Shown here one piece after another: positions 52,620 through 61,415 of a DNA stretch of 64,000 nt; the stretch's first letter is position 1; every line of letters begins with the position of its first letter. Source of the DNA: Benzoatithermus flavus (GTDB lineage Bacteria; Pseudomonadota; Alphaproteobacteria; Geminicoccales; Geminicoccaceae). Below the pieces are notes generated by a model that made no database searches, had not been told where the DNA came from, and saw nothing but the letters and a program-made list of their open reading frames with translations. The translations under genes and the position numbers were made by a program. The stretch covers positions 124,001 through 188,000 of the forward strand of contig NZ_JBBLZC010000007.1 of the NCBI RefSeq assembly GCF_037908215.1, given 5' to 3'.

Positions 52620-54086
52620 CTATCCCCTGAGCCGCGCCCCGAAATTGCGCGCCGGGTCGAGCTCGGGCGCCGTCCGGCCCAGCGGGGCCGCGGCCGGACC
52701 GCCCGCGCGCGGCAGGAAGCGGCCGGAACCGGGCACCGCCTCGAGCTTCCCGTGATCGGCGATGACCTGCCCGCGCCGCAGCACGGTCACGGGCCAGCCT
52801 TTCACCGTCCGGCCCGCATAGGGCGTATAGCCCGCATTGTCCCAGCGCGGGCCCTGCTCGATCCTGACCTCCCGCTCCGGGTCCCAGATCGCGATGTCGG
52901 CATCGGCGCCAATGGCGATGCCGCCTTTCCTCGGATGCAGCCCGTAGAGCCGTGCCGGGGCGGTGGCGGTCAGCTCGACGAACTTCTCGAGCCCGAGCCG
53001 GCCCTTGCTCACCATGGCGTCGAACAGCACCGGCAGGCGCAGCTCGAGTCCCGGCATGCCGTTGGCGATCGCCTTGAAGTGCGGGCTCGGCCCCTGCGCC
53101 AGCTTGCCGGTCTCGTCCATCCGGTAGGGCGCATGGTCCGAGGACACGGTCTGAAGCGTGCCGATCTCGAGCGCCCACCACAAGGCCTCCTGGTCGGAAG
53201 GCTCGCGCAGAGGGGGCGAGCACATCCACATCGCCCCCTCGACCCCCGGCCGGTCGAGGTCGTTCGCCGTCAGCGTCAGATACTGCGTGCAGGTCTCGCC
53301 CCACACCTTGTGCCCCTCGCCGCGCGCCCGGTGGATCACGGCCGCGCCCTCGGCGGTGCTGACGTGGAAGATCATCAGGGGCTGGTCGATCAGGGCGGCG
53401 CAGGCGATGGCGCGATGGATCGCCTCGACCTCGCCCAAGCGCGGATGCGAGGGCACGTGGTAGCGGGGATGGGTGTAGCCGCGCTCGAGCAGGCGCTTGC
53501 CCATCCAGGTGATCATGCCGTGGTTCTCGGCATGGACGCAGACCATGAGCCCGTGCGTGCGCGCGGCCTCGAGCACGTCCAGGAACTGCGCGTCCTCGAC
53601 CCGGAGCCGGTCGTAGGTGAGGAACACCTTGAGCGAGCCGTGTCCGGCCCGTGCCAGCGGCGGCAGTTCCTCCTTCAGCACCTCGGGCCTGGGATCGCAC
53701 AAGATCATGTGGAAGGCGTAGTCCACCATCGCCCCACGCTCGGCGGCGGCATGGTAGTCCTCGACCACCTTCGCGAGGCTCATGCCGACATGCTGGGCCG
53801 CGAACGGGATCACGGTCGTGGTGCCGCCCATCGCGGCCGAGCGGGTCGCGGTCTCGAACGTGTCGGCGTTCATGAGCCCCGACGCCGTGAGCTGCTCGAT
53901 GTGGCAGTGGCTGTCGACCCCGCCCGGCAGCACGAGCCGGCCGCGCGCGTCGATCTCCCTCGCACCTTCGCCCAGGCCTTCGCCGATGGCCGCGATCCGT
54001 TCGCCCGAGATCGCCACGTCGGCCGGGAACGCGGCGGCGGTGGTGGCGACGGTCCCGCCGCGGATGACGAGATCGTAATCGGGCAT
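52620..54086 (-). CDS. dihydropyrimidinase/D-hydantoinase-type amidohydrolase
   Basis: 488-residue TIM-barrel amidohydrolase that opens cyclic ureides such as dihydropyrimidines or hydantoins. Seen: metal-binding GGVDSHCHIEQL near residue 57, the expected carbamylated Lys in GSLKVFLTYD, HAENHGM, IFHVSTAEG and the DHAPYRM segment with the final Asp. ATG 54086 gives MPDYDLVIRGG, the standard start. HCHIEQ rather than HTHLE/D is typical of the dihydropyrimidinase-like subgroup. No carbamoylase is adjacent; pyrimidine breakdown would fit the nucleoside genes 40 kb away only loosely. Confidence 0.9.
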   Translation of the reverse strand: MPDYDLVIRGGTVATTAAAFPADVAISGERIAAIGEGLGEGAREIDARGRLVLPGGVDSHCHIEQLTASGLMNADTFETATRSAAMGGTTTVIPFAAQHVGMSLAKVVEDYHAAAERGAMVDYAFHMILCDPRPEVLKEELPPLARAGHGSLKVFLTYDRLRVEDAQFLDVLEAARTHGLMVCVHAENHGMITWMGKRLLERGYTHPRYHVPSHPRLGEVEAIHRAIACAALIDQPLMIFHVSTAEGAAVIHRARGEGHKVWGETCTQYLTLTANDLDRPGVEGAMWMCSPPLREPSDQEALWWALEIGTLQTVSSDHAPYRMDETGKLAQGPSPHFKAIANGMPGLELRLPVLFDAMVSKGRLGLEKFVELTATAPARLYGLHPRKGGIAIGADADIAIWDPEREVRIEQGPRWDNAGYTPYAGRTVKGWPVTVLRRGQVIADHGKLEAVPGSGRFLPRAGGPAAAPLGRTAPELDPARNFGARLRG

Positions 54087-54228
54087 GGGGCACCTGCTGT
54101 CTTTTGGCGAGGCCTGCCTCCTTATCGCCTTTGCCGGCCCCGGCAAAGCCCGGACCGCTGATAGGTGCCATCGCCCGACCTTCCGCCGGCCTCCCCGCTG
54201 CGCCAAGAATCGCCCGCCCACCCGAGCC

Positions 54229-55050
54229 ATGCCCGAGGAGCCGACCTTGCGCGCGAGCCTTCCCATGTACGACCTGCCGGAGCTGCGTGCCGCCACCGAT
54301 GGCTGGTGGGCGGGGCTTGCCGCCGCGCTCGTCCGCCAGGGCTTCGCACCCGTGCCGGCAGGGCTCGACCGCAGCGAGCCGATCGCACGCGTCTGGCACG
54401 CACCCGATCTGCTCTTGAGCCAGTGCTGCAGCCGCGATCTCGTCACCCATCTCGCGGGCGTCGTCGCCCCGGTAGCGCTGCCGTCCTATCGCGTCCCCGG
54501 CTGCGGCCCCGGCACCTACCGCTCCTTCCTCGTCGTCCGCCGCGACGATCCCAGGAGCGATCTCGCCGCCTTCGCCGGTGCGGTGGCCGCCATCAACTAT
54601 CCCGGCTCGCACTCGGGCTTCGTCGCCCTTGCGCACACGCTGGCCCGTCACGGACTTCCCGAGCGCTTTCTCGGCCGCGGCCGCCTCACCGGCAGCCATC
54701 GCGCCTCGCTCGTGGCGGTGGCGGGCGGTCGGGCCGATCTCGCCGCCGTCGACTGCGTGACCTGGGCGCTCCTCGCCGCGGCCGACCCTGCCCTCGTCGG
54801 GCGCTTGCGCATCCTCGCCGAAAGCGAGCCGGCGCCGGCGTTGCCCTACGTCACCGCCATCGCCCGCCCCGAAGAGGAGCGCCGCCGGCTCTTCGCTGCT
54901 CTCGAGGAAACGGCTCTGGCGCCGGACCTCGCCGCAGTCCGCGCGCGCTTGCGGATCGCAGGCTTTCTGCCGGCGACCGCTACCGCCTTCGCCCGTACGG
55001 CGGCGATGGCGGAAGCGGCCCTGAAGGAGCCCTGCGCCATTCTCGGATGA
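54229..55050 (+). CDS. PhnD-like substrate-binding-fold protein without signal peptide
   Basis: 273-residue protein of the PhnD/phosphate-phosphonate periplasmic-binding superfamily (two-lobed fold). Seen: LPMYDLPELRAATDGWWAGL, LLLSQCCSRDLVTH, CGPGTYRSFLVVR, INYPGSHSGFVALAH and AAVDCVTWALL, motifs shared with stand-alone members of this family. No signal peptide is visible, so it appears cytoplasmic or its start is wrong; an ATG at 54085 adds 48 unlikely residues. No transporter genes are near. Ligand unknown. It is divergent from the hydantoinase gene. Confidence 0.75.
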   Translation: MPEEPTLRASLPMYDLPELRAATDGWWAGLAAALVRQGFAPVPAGLDRSEPIARVWHAPDLLLSQCCSRDLVTHLAGVVAPVALPSYRVPGCGPGTYRSFLVVRRDDPRSDLAAFAGAVAAINYPGSHSGFVALAHTLARHGLPERFLGRGRLTGSHRASLVAVAGGRADLAAVDCVTWALLAAADPALVGRLRILAESEPAPALPYVTAIARPEEERRRLFAALEETALAPDLAAVRARLRIAGFLPATATAFARTAAMAEAALKEPCAILG

Positions 55051-55083
55051 CGCGTATCGCCCTGCGGCAACGACCGGCCCCCG

Positions 55084-55572
55084 TCAGCCGGGAGCGCCCG
55101 CCCCCACCACGATTTCGGGCTCGTGTCGGACCGGGAAGCTCACCGAGCGGGCGATGAAGCACTTCTCGTGCGCCGCGGCGTGCAGCGCTCGGGCGCGGGC
55201 GAGGTCGGTGCCGGGGGCCACGGTCACGCGCGGGCGCAAGGTGACGTGCCGGAAGCGGCCGCCGCCGTCGGGCTCCTCGGCCATCTCGCCTTCGGCCCGG
55301 TCCTCGTAGGCCGTCACCACGATACCGGCATCGGCGCACAAGTGCAGGTACCAGAGCTGGTGGCAGGCCGCGAGCGAGGCCACCAGCAGCTCCTCCGGGT
55401 TCCAGCGGGCGGGGTCGCCGCGGAAGGCGGGGTCGGAAGAGCCGGGGATCGCGGGCTTGCCAGGGGCCTCGATCCGATGCTCGCGACCGTAATCGCGGTA
55501 GCCCGACGTGCCGCTGCCCCGGTTGCCCTCCCAGGTGACGGTCAGCGCATAGCGATGCGCCCGCCCGGCCAT
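55084..55572 (-). CDS. OsmC family peroxiredoxin-like protein
   Basis: 162-residue OsmC/Ohr-superfamily protein that reduces hydroperoxides with two Cys residues. Seen: Cys in SLAACHQLWYLHL (about 70) and Cys in AAHEKCFIARSV (about 137), with the conserved Arg/Glu setting (NPEELLVASLAAC). Length and spacing fit OsmC rather than Ohr. Start ATG 55572, four bases after the DapA-family stop, so co-transcribed. Confidence 0.9.
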   Translation of the reverse strand: MAGRAHRYALTVTWEGNRGSGTSGYRDYGREHRIEAPGKPAIPGSSDPAFRGDPARWNPEELLVASLAACHQLWYLHLCADAGIVVTAYEDRAEGEMAEEPDGGGRFRHVTLRPRVTVAPGTDLARARALHAAAHEKCFIARSVSFPVRHEPEIVVGAGAPG

Positions 55573-55576
55573 GGCC

Positions 55577-56488
55577 CTACCCGCCGAGCCGCCGCTCGAG
55601 CCGGGCCAGGAGCCAGTCCACCTCGGCCCGCGTCTCGGCGCTCAGCTTCGGCGCCGGGGCGCGCAGCGCCGGCGTGGGCAGCGCACCCCGCTTCCACAGC
55701 ACGTACTTCCTGACGGCGAGCCCGAGCCCCGGCTGCTGCTCGTAGCGCACGAGCGGCAGATAGGCGTCGTAGAGATCGAGCATCTCCTCGTGCCGGCCCT
55801 CTCGCGCGAGCCGGCACACCCCGACCAGCATCTCGGGATAGGAGAACCCGGTCATGGCACCGTCGGCACCGCGGAACAGCTCGTGCGGCAGCATGATCCC
55901 GCCGTGCCCGCACAGGATCGAGAGCCGTCGCGCCCCCTCGGCCTCCTGGCGGCGGATCGCGGTGATCTTGTCGAGCCCCGGCCAGTCCTCGTGCTTGAGC
56001 ACGACCATGTTGGGGCAGGCGTCCGCGATCCGACGCACGAGCGAGGCACTCATGGGCGGCCCGCCCGCGAGCGGGAAGTCCTGCAGCACCCAGGGCACGG
56101 CCTCACCGATCCGCTCGGCTACCTCCCGGCAATAGGCGAGGATCGCGTCGTCGCCCCGGAGCGTGCCGGGCGGGGCGATCATCACACCGGCGGCCCCTGC
56201 CTCCATCACCGCACGGGTGAGCTCGACGAGGCTGGCATAGCCGGGGCTCGACACGCCGACGACGACCGGCGCTCGGACCCGCGCCAGCACCCGCCGCGCC
56301 ACGGTGAGCGCTTCCCCGTGCGTGAGCTTCGGCGCCTCGCCGAGCTGACCCAAGATCGTGAGTCCGTCGACGCCTTTGCCGAGATACCAGTCGATCAGCC
56401 GGTCCAGGCCGTCGAGGTCGAGCTCGCCCGTCTCCCGGAACGGGGTCGCGGCGATGAGGTAGACCCCTCTGGCGTCGCTCGTGAGCAT
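55577..56488 (-). CDS. dihydrodipicolinate synthase (DapA) family aldolase
   Basis: 303-residue class I aldolase/lyase of the NAL/DHDPS family. Seen: GxxGE-type ILGQLGEAPKL near 45 and the Schiff-base Lys in NMVVLKHEDWPG near 165. The usual YNxP motif, whose Tyr protonates substrate in true DHDPS, is replaced by VLQDFPLAGG. That argues against lysine synthesis and for a different oxo-acid aldolase or dehydratase. Start ATG 56488. Followed by the OsmC gene four bases on. Substrate unknown. Confidence 0.85.
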   Translation of the reverse strand: MLTSDARGVYLIAATPFRETGELDLDGLDRLIDWYLGKGVDGLTILGQLGEAPKLTHGEALTVARRVLARVRAPVVVGVSSPGYASLVELTRAVMEAGAAGVMIAPPGTLRGDDAILAYCREVAERIGEAVPWVLQDFPLAGGPPMSASLVRRIADACPNMVVLKHEDWPGLDKITAIRRQEAEGARRLSILCGHGGIMLPHELFRGADGAMTGFSYPEMLVGVCRLAREGRHEEMLDLYDAYLPLVRYEQQPGLGLAVRKYVLWKRGALPTPALRAPAPKLSAETRAEVDWLLARLERRLGG

Positions 56489-56706
56489 CCTTCCCCTGCC
56501 TCCTGCGCTGGACCTTGCTCCGGTCGGATCGGGAGCGCGTTCAGGATTCGTTCATGGTGTCCGGTACCATGGACGCTCGCCGACCCTGCCGGCCCGGCGC
56601 ACCATAGCCGCGCCGGCGGGATCGGGCGAGAGCCGGAAGGAAACGGAAGGCCGCGGTCCGGCGAGAACCGCGGCCCCGGAGCGGCGGATCGGAAGGGGCT
56701 GGCCGA

Positions 56707-57186
56707 TCAGACGCGCGAGGTGGGGCCCGTCGTCGCGGTCACGGTCTCGGTGTCGACGGCGCGGGCGAAGCCGAAATAGGCCGCAGCGATCGTGATCAGC
56801 GCGTGCAGCCAGATGTCGTGGCCGAACAGCGGCACGATGCCCCAGAGCGTGTTGAGGCCGGGGATCAGGCCCGCGATCGTCAGGATCGCATAGACCACCG
56901 CCGTCGCCTTGGCGAAGCTCCTGGCACCCGCGAAGCTGCGGTAGGCGACGATGCCGTAGAGGCCCCAGACGATGTGCACGAGGTTATGGATCGCGTTGGT
57001 CGGGAACAGGCCCAGGAGATAGCCGTAGCTCGCGGCCGTGGCCGGCGCCGGCCCGGCATCGCCGGGCGCCGCGGTGCCGGTCGCCATCGTTTCCATGCCG
57101 TGCGAGACGAGGCCCGGAATGAAGCCGGCGATCCCGGCGAGCAGCAGAATGATGCCGAGAATGAGCGCGAACGTGCGCGTGTTCAT
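56707..57186 (-). CDS. DUF4383 membrane protein
   Basis: 159-residue protein with four membrane segments, of the DUF4383 family. Seen: FALILGIILLLAGIAGFIPGL at the start, LLGLFPTNAIHNLVHIVWGLYG (the family's diagnostic stretch, in parts), VVYAILTIAGLIPG and LHALITIAAAYFGF. Function unknown. I chose ATG 57186, which begins at the first membrane helix; the frame continues upstream without similarity. Confidence 0.85.
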   Translation of the reverse strand: MNTRTFALILGIILLLAGIAGFIPGLVSHGMETMATGTAAPGDAGPAPATAASYGYLLGLFPTNAIHNLVHIVWGLYGIVAYRSFAGARSFAKATAVVYAILTIAGLIPGLNTLWGIVPLFGHDIWLHALITIAAAYFGFARAVDTETVTATTGPTSRV

Positions 57187-57306
57187 CCATGTTCTCCGCT
57201 TGGCACGCTGCGGAGCCCATGCCGGCTCCTCAGCCCTCGGCATGCAGAACGTGCGCGAGAGACCATAGGTTCCGGCTTCGTTCCGGCAAGGGCAGGGCCT
57301 TAGTCC

Positions 57307-59058
57307 TCAAGGTGCCGCCGCGTCCTCGATCTCGAACGCGGCCCGCTCGCGGCCCTGCCAGACGTCGAGCTTGACCCGGCCGGCGAGCCGCAGCGTGATC
57401 CGGCCTTCCAGCAGCATCCGGCCCAGCGCCGTCTGGGCGCTCCTGAACGCGATCCCCTTGACGCGCCCGCCGGCGGTCCCGGCGAGAAGGCAGCTCACGT
57501 GCCCGTCGCCCACGACCCGCGCGTTCGTCACCCGCGCATCCGTGAGGCAGAAACGGGGCTCGGCGTTGCCGGGGCCGTAAGGTGCGATCAGGCCGATCTG
57601 GTTCGCGAGCGCCGGCTGCGCTGCGCCCACGCTCAAGGCACCGTCGAGCTCGAGCGGCTCGGGCTCCGGCACGCCGGGGCCGCGCTCGGCCGCGAACCGC
57701 TCCACGAGGAAGTCGTGGAATCGCCGGATCCCACCCTCCTCCAGCGTCATGCCGGCCGCCATCCCGTGACCGCCGCCATGGACGAGAAGGCCCTGCTGCC
57801 GGGCGGCGATCACGGCGGCACCCAGATCGAAGCCGCGGATCGAGCGCGCCGAGCCCTTGGCCACGCCGTCCGCCACCCCCAGCACCACGACCGGCCGGTG
57901 GAAGCGCTCGACCAGCCGGCTCGCGACGATGCCGACGATGCCGTGGTGCCAGCCCTGGCCGGCGGCGACCAGCACCGGCAGCCCGGCCGCGGCCTGCGCC
58001 TCGACCGCACGCTGGGCGGCGTCGAGCAGAGCGCGCTCGACCGCCTGCCGCTCGGCGTTGAGCGCATCGAGGCGTGCCGCGATCTCCGCCACCTCCACGG
58101 GATCCTCGCTCACGAGGAGCCTCGCACCCAGATCCGACTGGCCGATCCGGCCGCCGGCGTTGATCCTGGGGCCGAGCACGAAGCCGAGCTGGCGCGCGTC
58201 GGTGACGGCGGCGAGGCCCGCCGCCCGTGCCAGCGCCGCCATGCCGGGAACACCGCTGCCGTGCGCCACCTTCAGGCCCTGGTGGACGAAGGCGCGGTTC
58301 AGGCCCGTGAGCGGAACCACGTCGCAGACCGTGCCCAGCGCCACGAGGTCGAGCCAGCCCAGAAGCGGCGGCTCGGGCCGATCGGCGAAGAAGCCCCGCG
58401 CGCGCAGCGCCCGGCTCACGCCGACCAGCACCACGAAGGTCACTCCCACCGCTGCCAGATGCTTGAGCGGGCTCTCCTGGTCGACCCGGTTGGGGTTGAC
58501 CACGGCGAGCGCTTCCGGCAGCCGCTCCTCGGCCGCATGGTGGTCGACGACGATCACCTCGAGCCCGGCCGCCCGTGCCCGGGCCAGCGGCTCGAAGGCG
58601 GTGGTGCCGGTGTCGAGGGTGACGACGAGCCGGCAGCCCCGGGCGGCCAGCTCCTCGATCACGCGCGGGTTGGGGCCGTAGCCCTCGAGCAGCCGATCCG
58701 GGATCGCGAACGCGACCTCCACCCCGAGCGAGCGCAGATAGCGCGCGGCGAGCGCGGTGGCGGTCGCCCCGTCGACGTCGTAGTCGCCGATGAGCCCCAC
58801 CTTCTCGCCGCGCAGAACGGCATCCGCCAGCCGCTCGGCGGCTCGGTCGAGATCCAGAAGATGCGAAGGCTCCGGCAGGAAGTGCCGGAGCTTCGGCGCC
58901 AGAAAAGCCGCCGCCTCGGCCGGGCGCACGCCGCGGCCGGCGAGCACCCGGCCCACGATCTCGGGCACCCCGTGGAGCTGGCTGATCGCGAGCGCATGCG
59001 CCTCGTCGCACGGCCGCAGCCGCCAGCGGCGCCCGAGAACGCTGCGCTCGATCTCCAT
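57307..59058 (-). CDS. recJ: single-stranded-DNA-specific exonuclease RecJ
   Basis: 583-residue 5'-3' exonuclease in RecFOR recombination and mismatch repair. Seen: DHH-domain motifs GDYDVDGATATAL near 88, TLDTGTTAFEPL and VDHHAAEERLP near 170 for Mn binding, and the DHHA1 part with VHGGGHGMAAG. Length normal. Start ATG 59058. Located 10 bases after glpX on the same strand, an arrangement common in alphaproteobacteria. Confidence 0.95.
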   Translation of the reverse strand: MEIERSVLGRRWRLRPCDEAHALAISQLHGVPEIVGRVLAGRGVRPAEAAAFLAPKLRHFLPEPSHLLDLDRAAERLADAVLRGEKVGLIGDYDVDGATATALAARYLRSLGVEVAFAIPDRLLEGYGPNPRVIEELAARGCRLVVTLDTGTTAFEPLARARAAGLEVIVVDHHAAEERLPEALAVVNPNRVDQESPLKHLAAVGVTFVVLVGVSRALRARGFFADRPEPPLLGWLDLVALGTVCDVVPLTGLNRAFVHQGLKVAHGSGVPGMAALARAAGLAAVTDARQLGFVLGPRINAGGRIGQSDLGARLLVSEDPVEVAEIAARLDALNAERQAVERALLDAAQRAVEAQAAAGLPVLVAAGQGWHHGIVGIVASRLVERFHRPVVVLGVADGVAKGSARSIRGFDLGAAVIAARQQGLLVHGGGHGMAAGMTLEEGGIRRFHDFLVERFAAERGPGVPEPEPLELDGALSVGAAQPALANQIGLIAPYGPGNAEPRFCLTDARVTNARVVGDGHVSCLLAGTAGGRVKGIAFRSAQTALGRMLLEGRITLRLAGRVKLDVWQGRERAAFEIEDAAAP

Positions 59059-59068
59059 CGCAGCCGCC

Positions 59069-60061
59069 TCAGCCCTGGATATGCGGCACCACCTCGGCCT
59101 TGACCGGCAGGTTGTGCTCGGTCTCGATGATCCGGACCGTGCCGGTCTTGGAGCGCATCACGATCGACTCGGTGAAGACCTTGCTGCCGCGGCGTCGCAC
59201 ACCCTTGAGCATGGTGCCGTCGGTGACGCCGGTGGCCGCGAACATGACGTCGCCCTTGGCGAGATCGGTCATGTTGTAGATCCGGTCGAGGTCCTCGATC
59301 CCCATCCGCCGCGCCCGCGCGCGCTCGTCGTCGTTCCTGAACAGGAGCCGGCCCTGGAACTGGCCGCCGATGCAGCGCAGCGCCGCCGCCGCCAGCACAC
59401 CCTCGGGTGCTCCGCCACTGCCCATGTAGATGTCGATGCCGCTCTCGGGCCGGGCGGTGGCGATCACACCGGCAACGTCGCCGTCGCTGATGAGCCGGAT
59501 GCGCGCTCCCACCTTGCGCACCGCCGCGATCAGCTCCGCGTGCCGCGGCCGGTCGAGGATCAGCACGACCAGCTCGCCCACGGGCACGCCCTTGGCCTCG
59601 GCCAGCCGGTGGAGGTTCTCGGCCGGGCTGTCGGTGAGCTTGACCACGCCCTCGGGCAGGCCGCCGCCGACGGCGATCTTGTCCATGTAGGTGTCGGGGG
59701 CGTTGAGGAAGCCGCCGTGCGGCGCCATGGCGAGGCAGGAGATCGCGTTGGCGCCGCCCTTGGCGGTGATCGTGGTGCCCTCGAGCGGGTCGAGGGCGAT
59801 GTCCATCTTGGGACCGCGGCCGGTGCCGACCTTCTCGCCGATGTAGAGCATCGGCGCCTCGTCGCGCTCGCCCTCGCCGATCACGACCGTGCCGTCGATG
59901 TCGAGCACGTTGAGCGCCTGACGCATGGCGTCGACCGCGGCCTGGTCCGCCGCCTTCTCGTCGCCGTGGCCGATCAGCTTGGCGCTGGCGAGAGCCGCCG
60001 CCTCGGTGACGCGCACGCTGTCGAGGGCCAAGTTGCGGTCCTCGCTCAGATACTGCTTCAT
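59069..60061 (-). CDS. glpX: class II fructose-1,6-bisphosphatase
   Basis: 330-residue GlpX phosphatase, removing the 1-phosphate in gluconeogenesis. Seen: VVIGEGERDEAPMLYIGE near 58 and DPLEGTTITAKGGANAISC near 90, the metal-binding motifs of the family. Length normal. ATG 60061. It lies between hom and recJ; 52 bases separate it from hom. Confidence 0.95.
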   Translation of the reverse strand: MKQYLSEDRNLALDSVRVTEAAALASAKLIGHGDEKAADQAAVDAMRQALNVLDIDGTVVIGEGERDEAPMLYIGEKVGTGRGPKMDIALDPLEGTTITAKGGANAISCLAMAPHGGFLNAPDTYMDKIAVGGGLPEGVVKLTDSPAENLHRLAEAKGVPVGELVVLILDRPRHAELIAAVRKVGARIRLISDGDVAGVIATARPESGIDIYMGSGGAPEGVLAAAALRCIGGQFQGRLLFRNDDERARARRMGIEDLDRIYNMTDLAKGDVMFAATGVTDGTMLKGVRRRGSKVFTESIVMRSKTGTVRIIETEHNLPVKAEVVPHIQG

Positions 60062-60113
60062 TCTTCCCCCCGTCTCCTCCGGACGACGCCGCTCTCTCGC
60101 GGGCGTCTTCCGC

Positions 60114-61415
60114 TCATGGACGCTCGATGCGGATCATCCGCGGCGGTTCCAGCACCGACGCCAGCGCGCCGATGCGCTGGAGAGCGCCGCGCATGTCGGC
60201 CTCGAGCGCATCATGGCTCGTGAGCACGATCGGCACCGCCTGACCGGGATTGCGGCCGCGCTGGATCAAGGATTCGATCGACACGTTGTGATCGCGGAGC
60301 ACGGCCGAGATGTCGGCGAGCACGCCCGGCTGGTCCACCACCATGAGGCGGATGTAGTAGCAGCCCCGGTGCGCCGTCATGGGGGCGATCGGATGATCGG
60401 CGAGCCCGCTCGCCGGCACGCCGAAGACCGGCAGGCGCAGGCCCCGCGCGATATCGACGATGTCGGCGACCACGGCCGAGGCCGTGGGTCCGGCACCGGC
60501 ACCCCGGCCCTCGTGCACGACCGAGCCCACCCGGTCGCCCTCGACCACGACACCGTTGAACACCCCCTCGACCTGGGCGATGGGCGCTTCCGCCGGCACC
60601 ATGCAGGGATGGACCCGCTGCTCGAGCCCGGCCGCGGTCATCCGCGCCACGCCGAGCAGCTTGATCCGGTAGCCGAGCTGGCCCGCGAAGGCGATGTCCA
60701 TGGCCGAGACGTGCCGGATGCCCTCGATGTGGACCGCATCGAAGCGCGGCCGCCCGCCGAAGGCGAGCGAGGCCAGCAGCGTCAGCTTGTGCGCGGCGTC
60801 GATCCCGTCGACGTCGAACGAGGGATCGGCCTCGGCATAGCCCAGGGCCTGCGCCTCGGCCAGCACGTCCGCGAACTCGCGGCCGGTCTCGCGCATCGTC
60901 GTCAGGATGAAGTTGCAGGTACCGTTCAGGATGCCCGAGACGCTGACGATCCGGTTGGCGGCGAGCCCCTGGCGCAGAGACTTGATGATCGGAATGCCGC
61001 CCGCGACCGCGGCCTCCCAACCCAAAGGCGCGCCCGTGCTCTCGGCGAGGCGCGCCAGCTCGGTGCCGTGATGGGCGAGCATCGCCTTGTTCGCGGTCAC
61101 GACGGGCCGGCCACGCCTCAGGCACGCCCGCACGAGCTCGAGCGCTATCCCGTCGCTGCCGCCGATCAGCTCGCACACCAGATCGACCTCGGGGTCCTCG
61201 GCGAGCGCTCGCGCATCCTCGTGCCAGCGCAGGCCGCCGAGGTCGAGGTCGCGCTTGCGGCCCGGATCGCGGGCGCTCACCGCCGTCACCACGAGCCGGC
61301 AGCCGGTGCGGCGGGTGAGCAGTTCCGCGTTCTCCCGCAAGGTGCGCAGCGTGCCGCCGCCGACCGTGCCGAGCCCGGCGATGCCGATGCGCAAGCTCTT
61401 CTCCCCGTTCGCCAT
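60114..61415 (-). CDS. hom: homoserine dehydrogenase
   Basis: 433-residue enzyme reducing aspartate semialdehyde to homoserine for threonine and methionine synthesis. Seen: NAD(P) loop IAGLGTVGGG at 10-19, NKAMLAHHG, the catalytic region EADPSFDVDGIDAAHKL, and a C-terminal ACT domain (about 350-430; VVDQPGVLADISAVLRDHNV) for threonine feedback control. ATG 61415 overlaps the aminotransferase stop by one base. Length and domain order are normal. Confidence 0.95.
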   Translation of the reverse strand: MANGEKSLRIGIAGLGTVGGGTLRTLRENAELLTRRTGCRLVVTAVSARDPGRKRDLDLGGLRWHEDARALAEDPEVDLVCELIGGSDGIALELVRACLRRGRPVVTANKAMLAHHGTELARLAESTGAPLGWEAAVAGGIPIIKSLRQGLAANRIVSVSGILNGTCNFILTTMRETGREFADVLAEAQALGYAEADPSFDVDGIDAAHKLTLLASLAFGGRPRFDAVHIEGIRHVSAMDIAFAGQLGYRIKLLGVARMTAAGLEQRVHPCMVPAEAPIAQVEGVFNGVVVEGDRVGSVVHEGRGAGAGPTASAVVADIVDIARGLRLPVFGVPASGLADHPIAPMTAHRGCYYIRLMVVDQPGVLADISAVLRDHNVSIESLIQRGRNPGQAVPIVLTSHDALEADMRGALQRIGALASVLEPPRMIRIERP

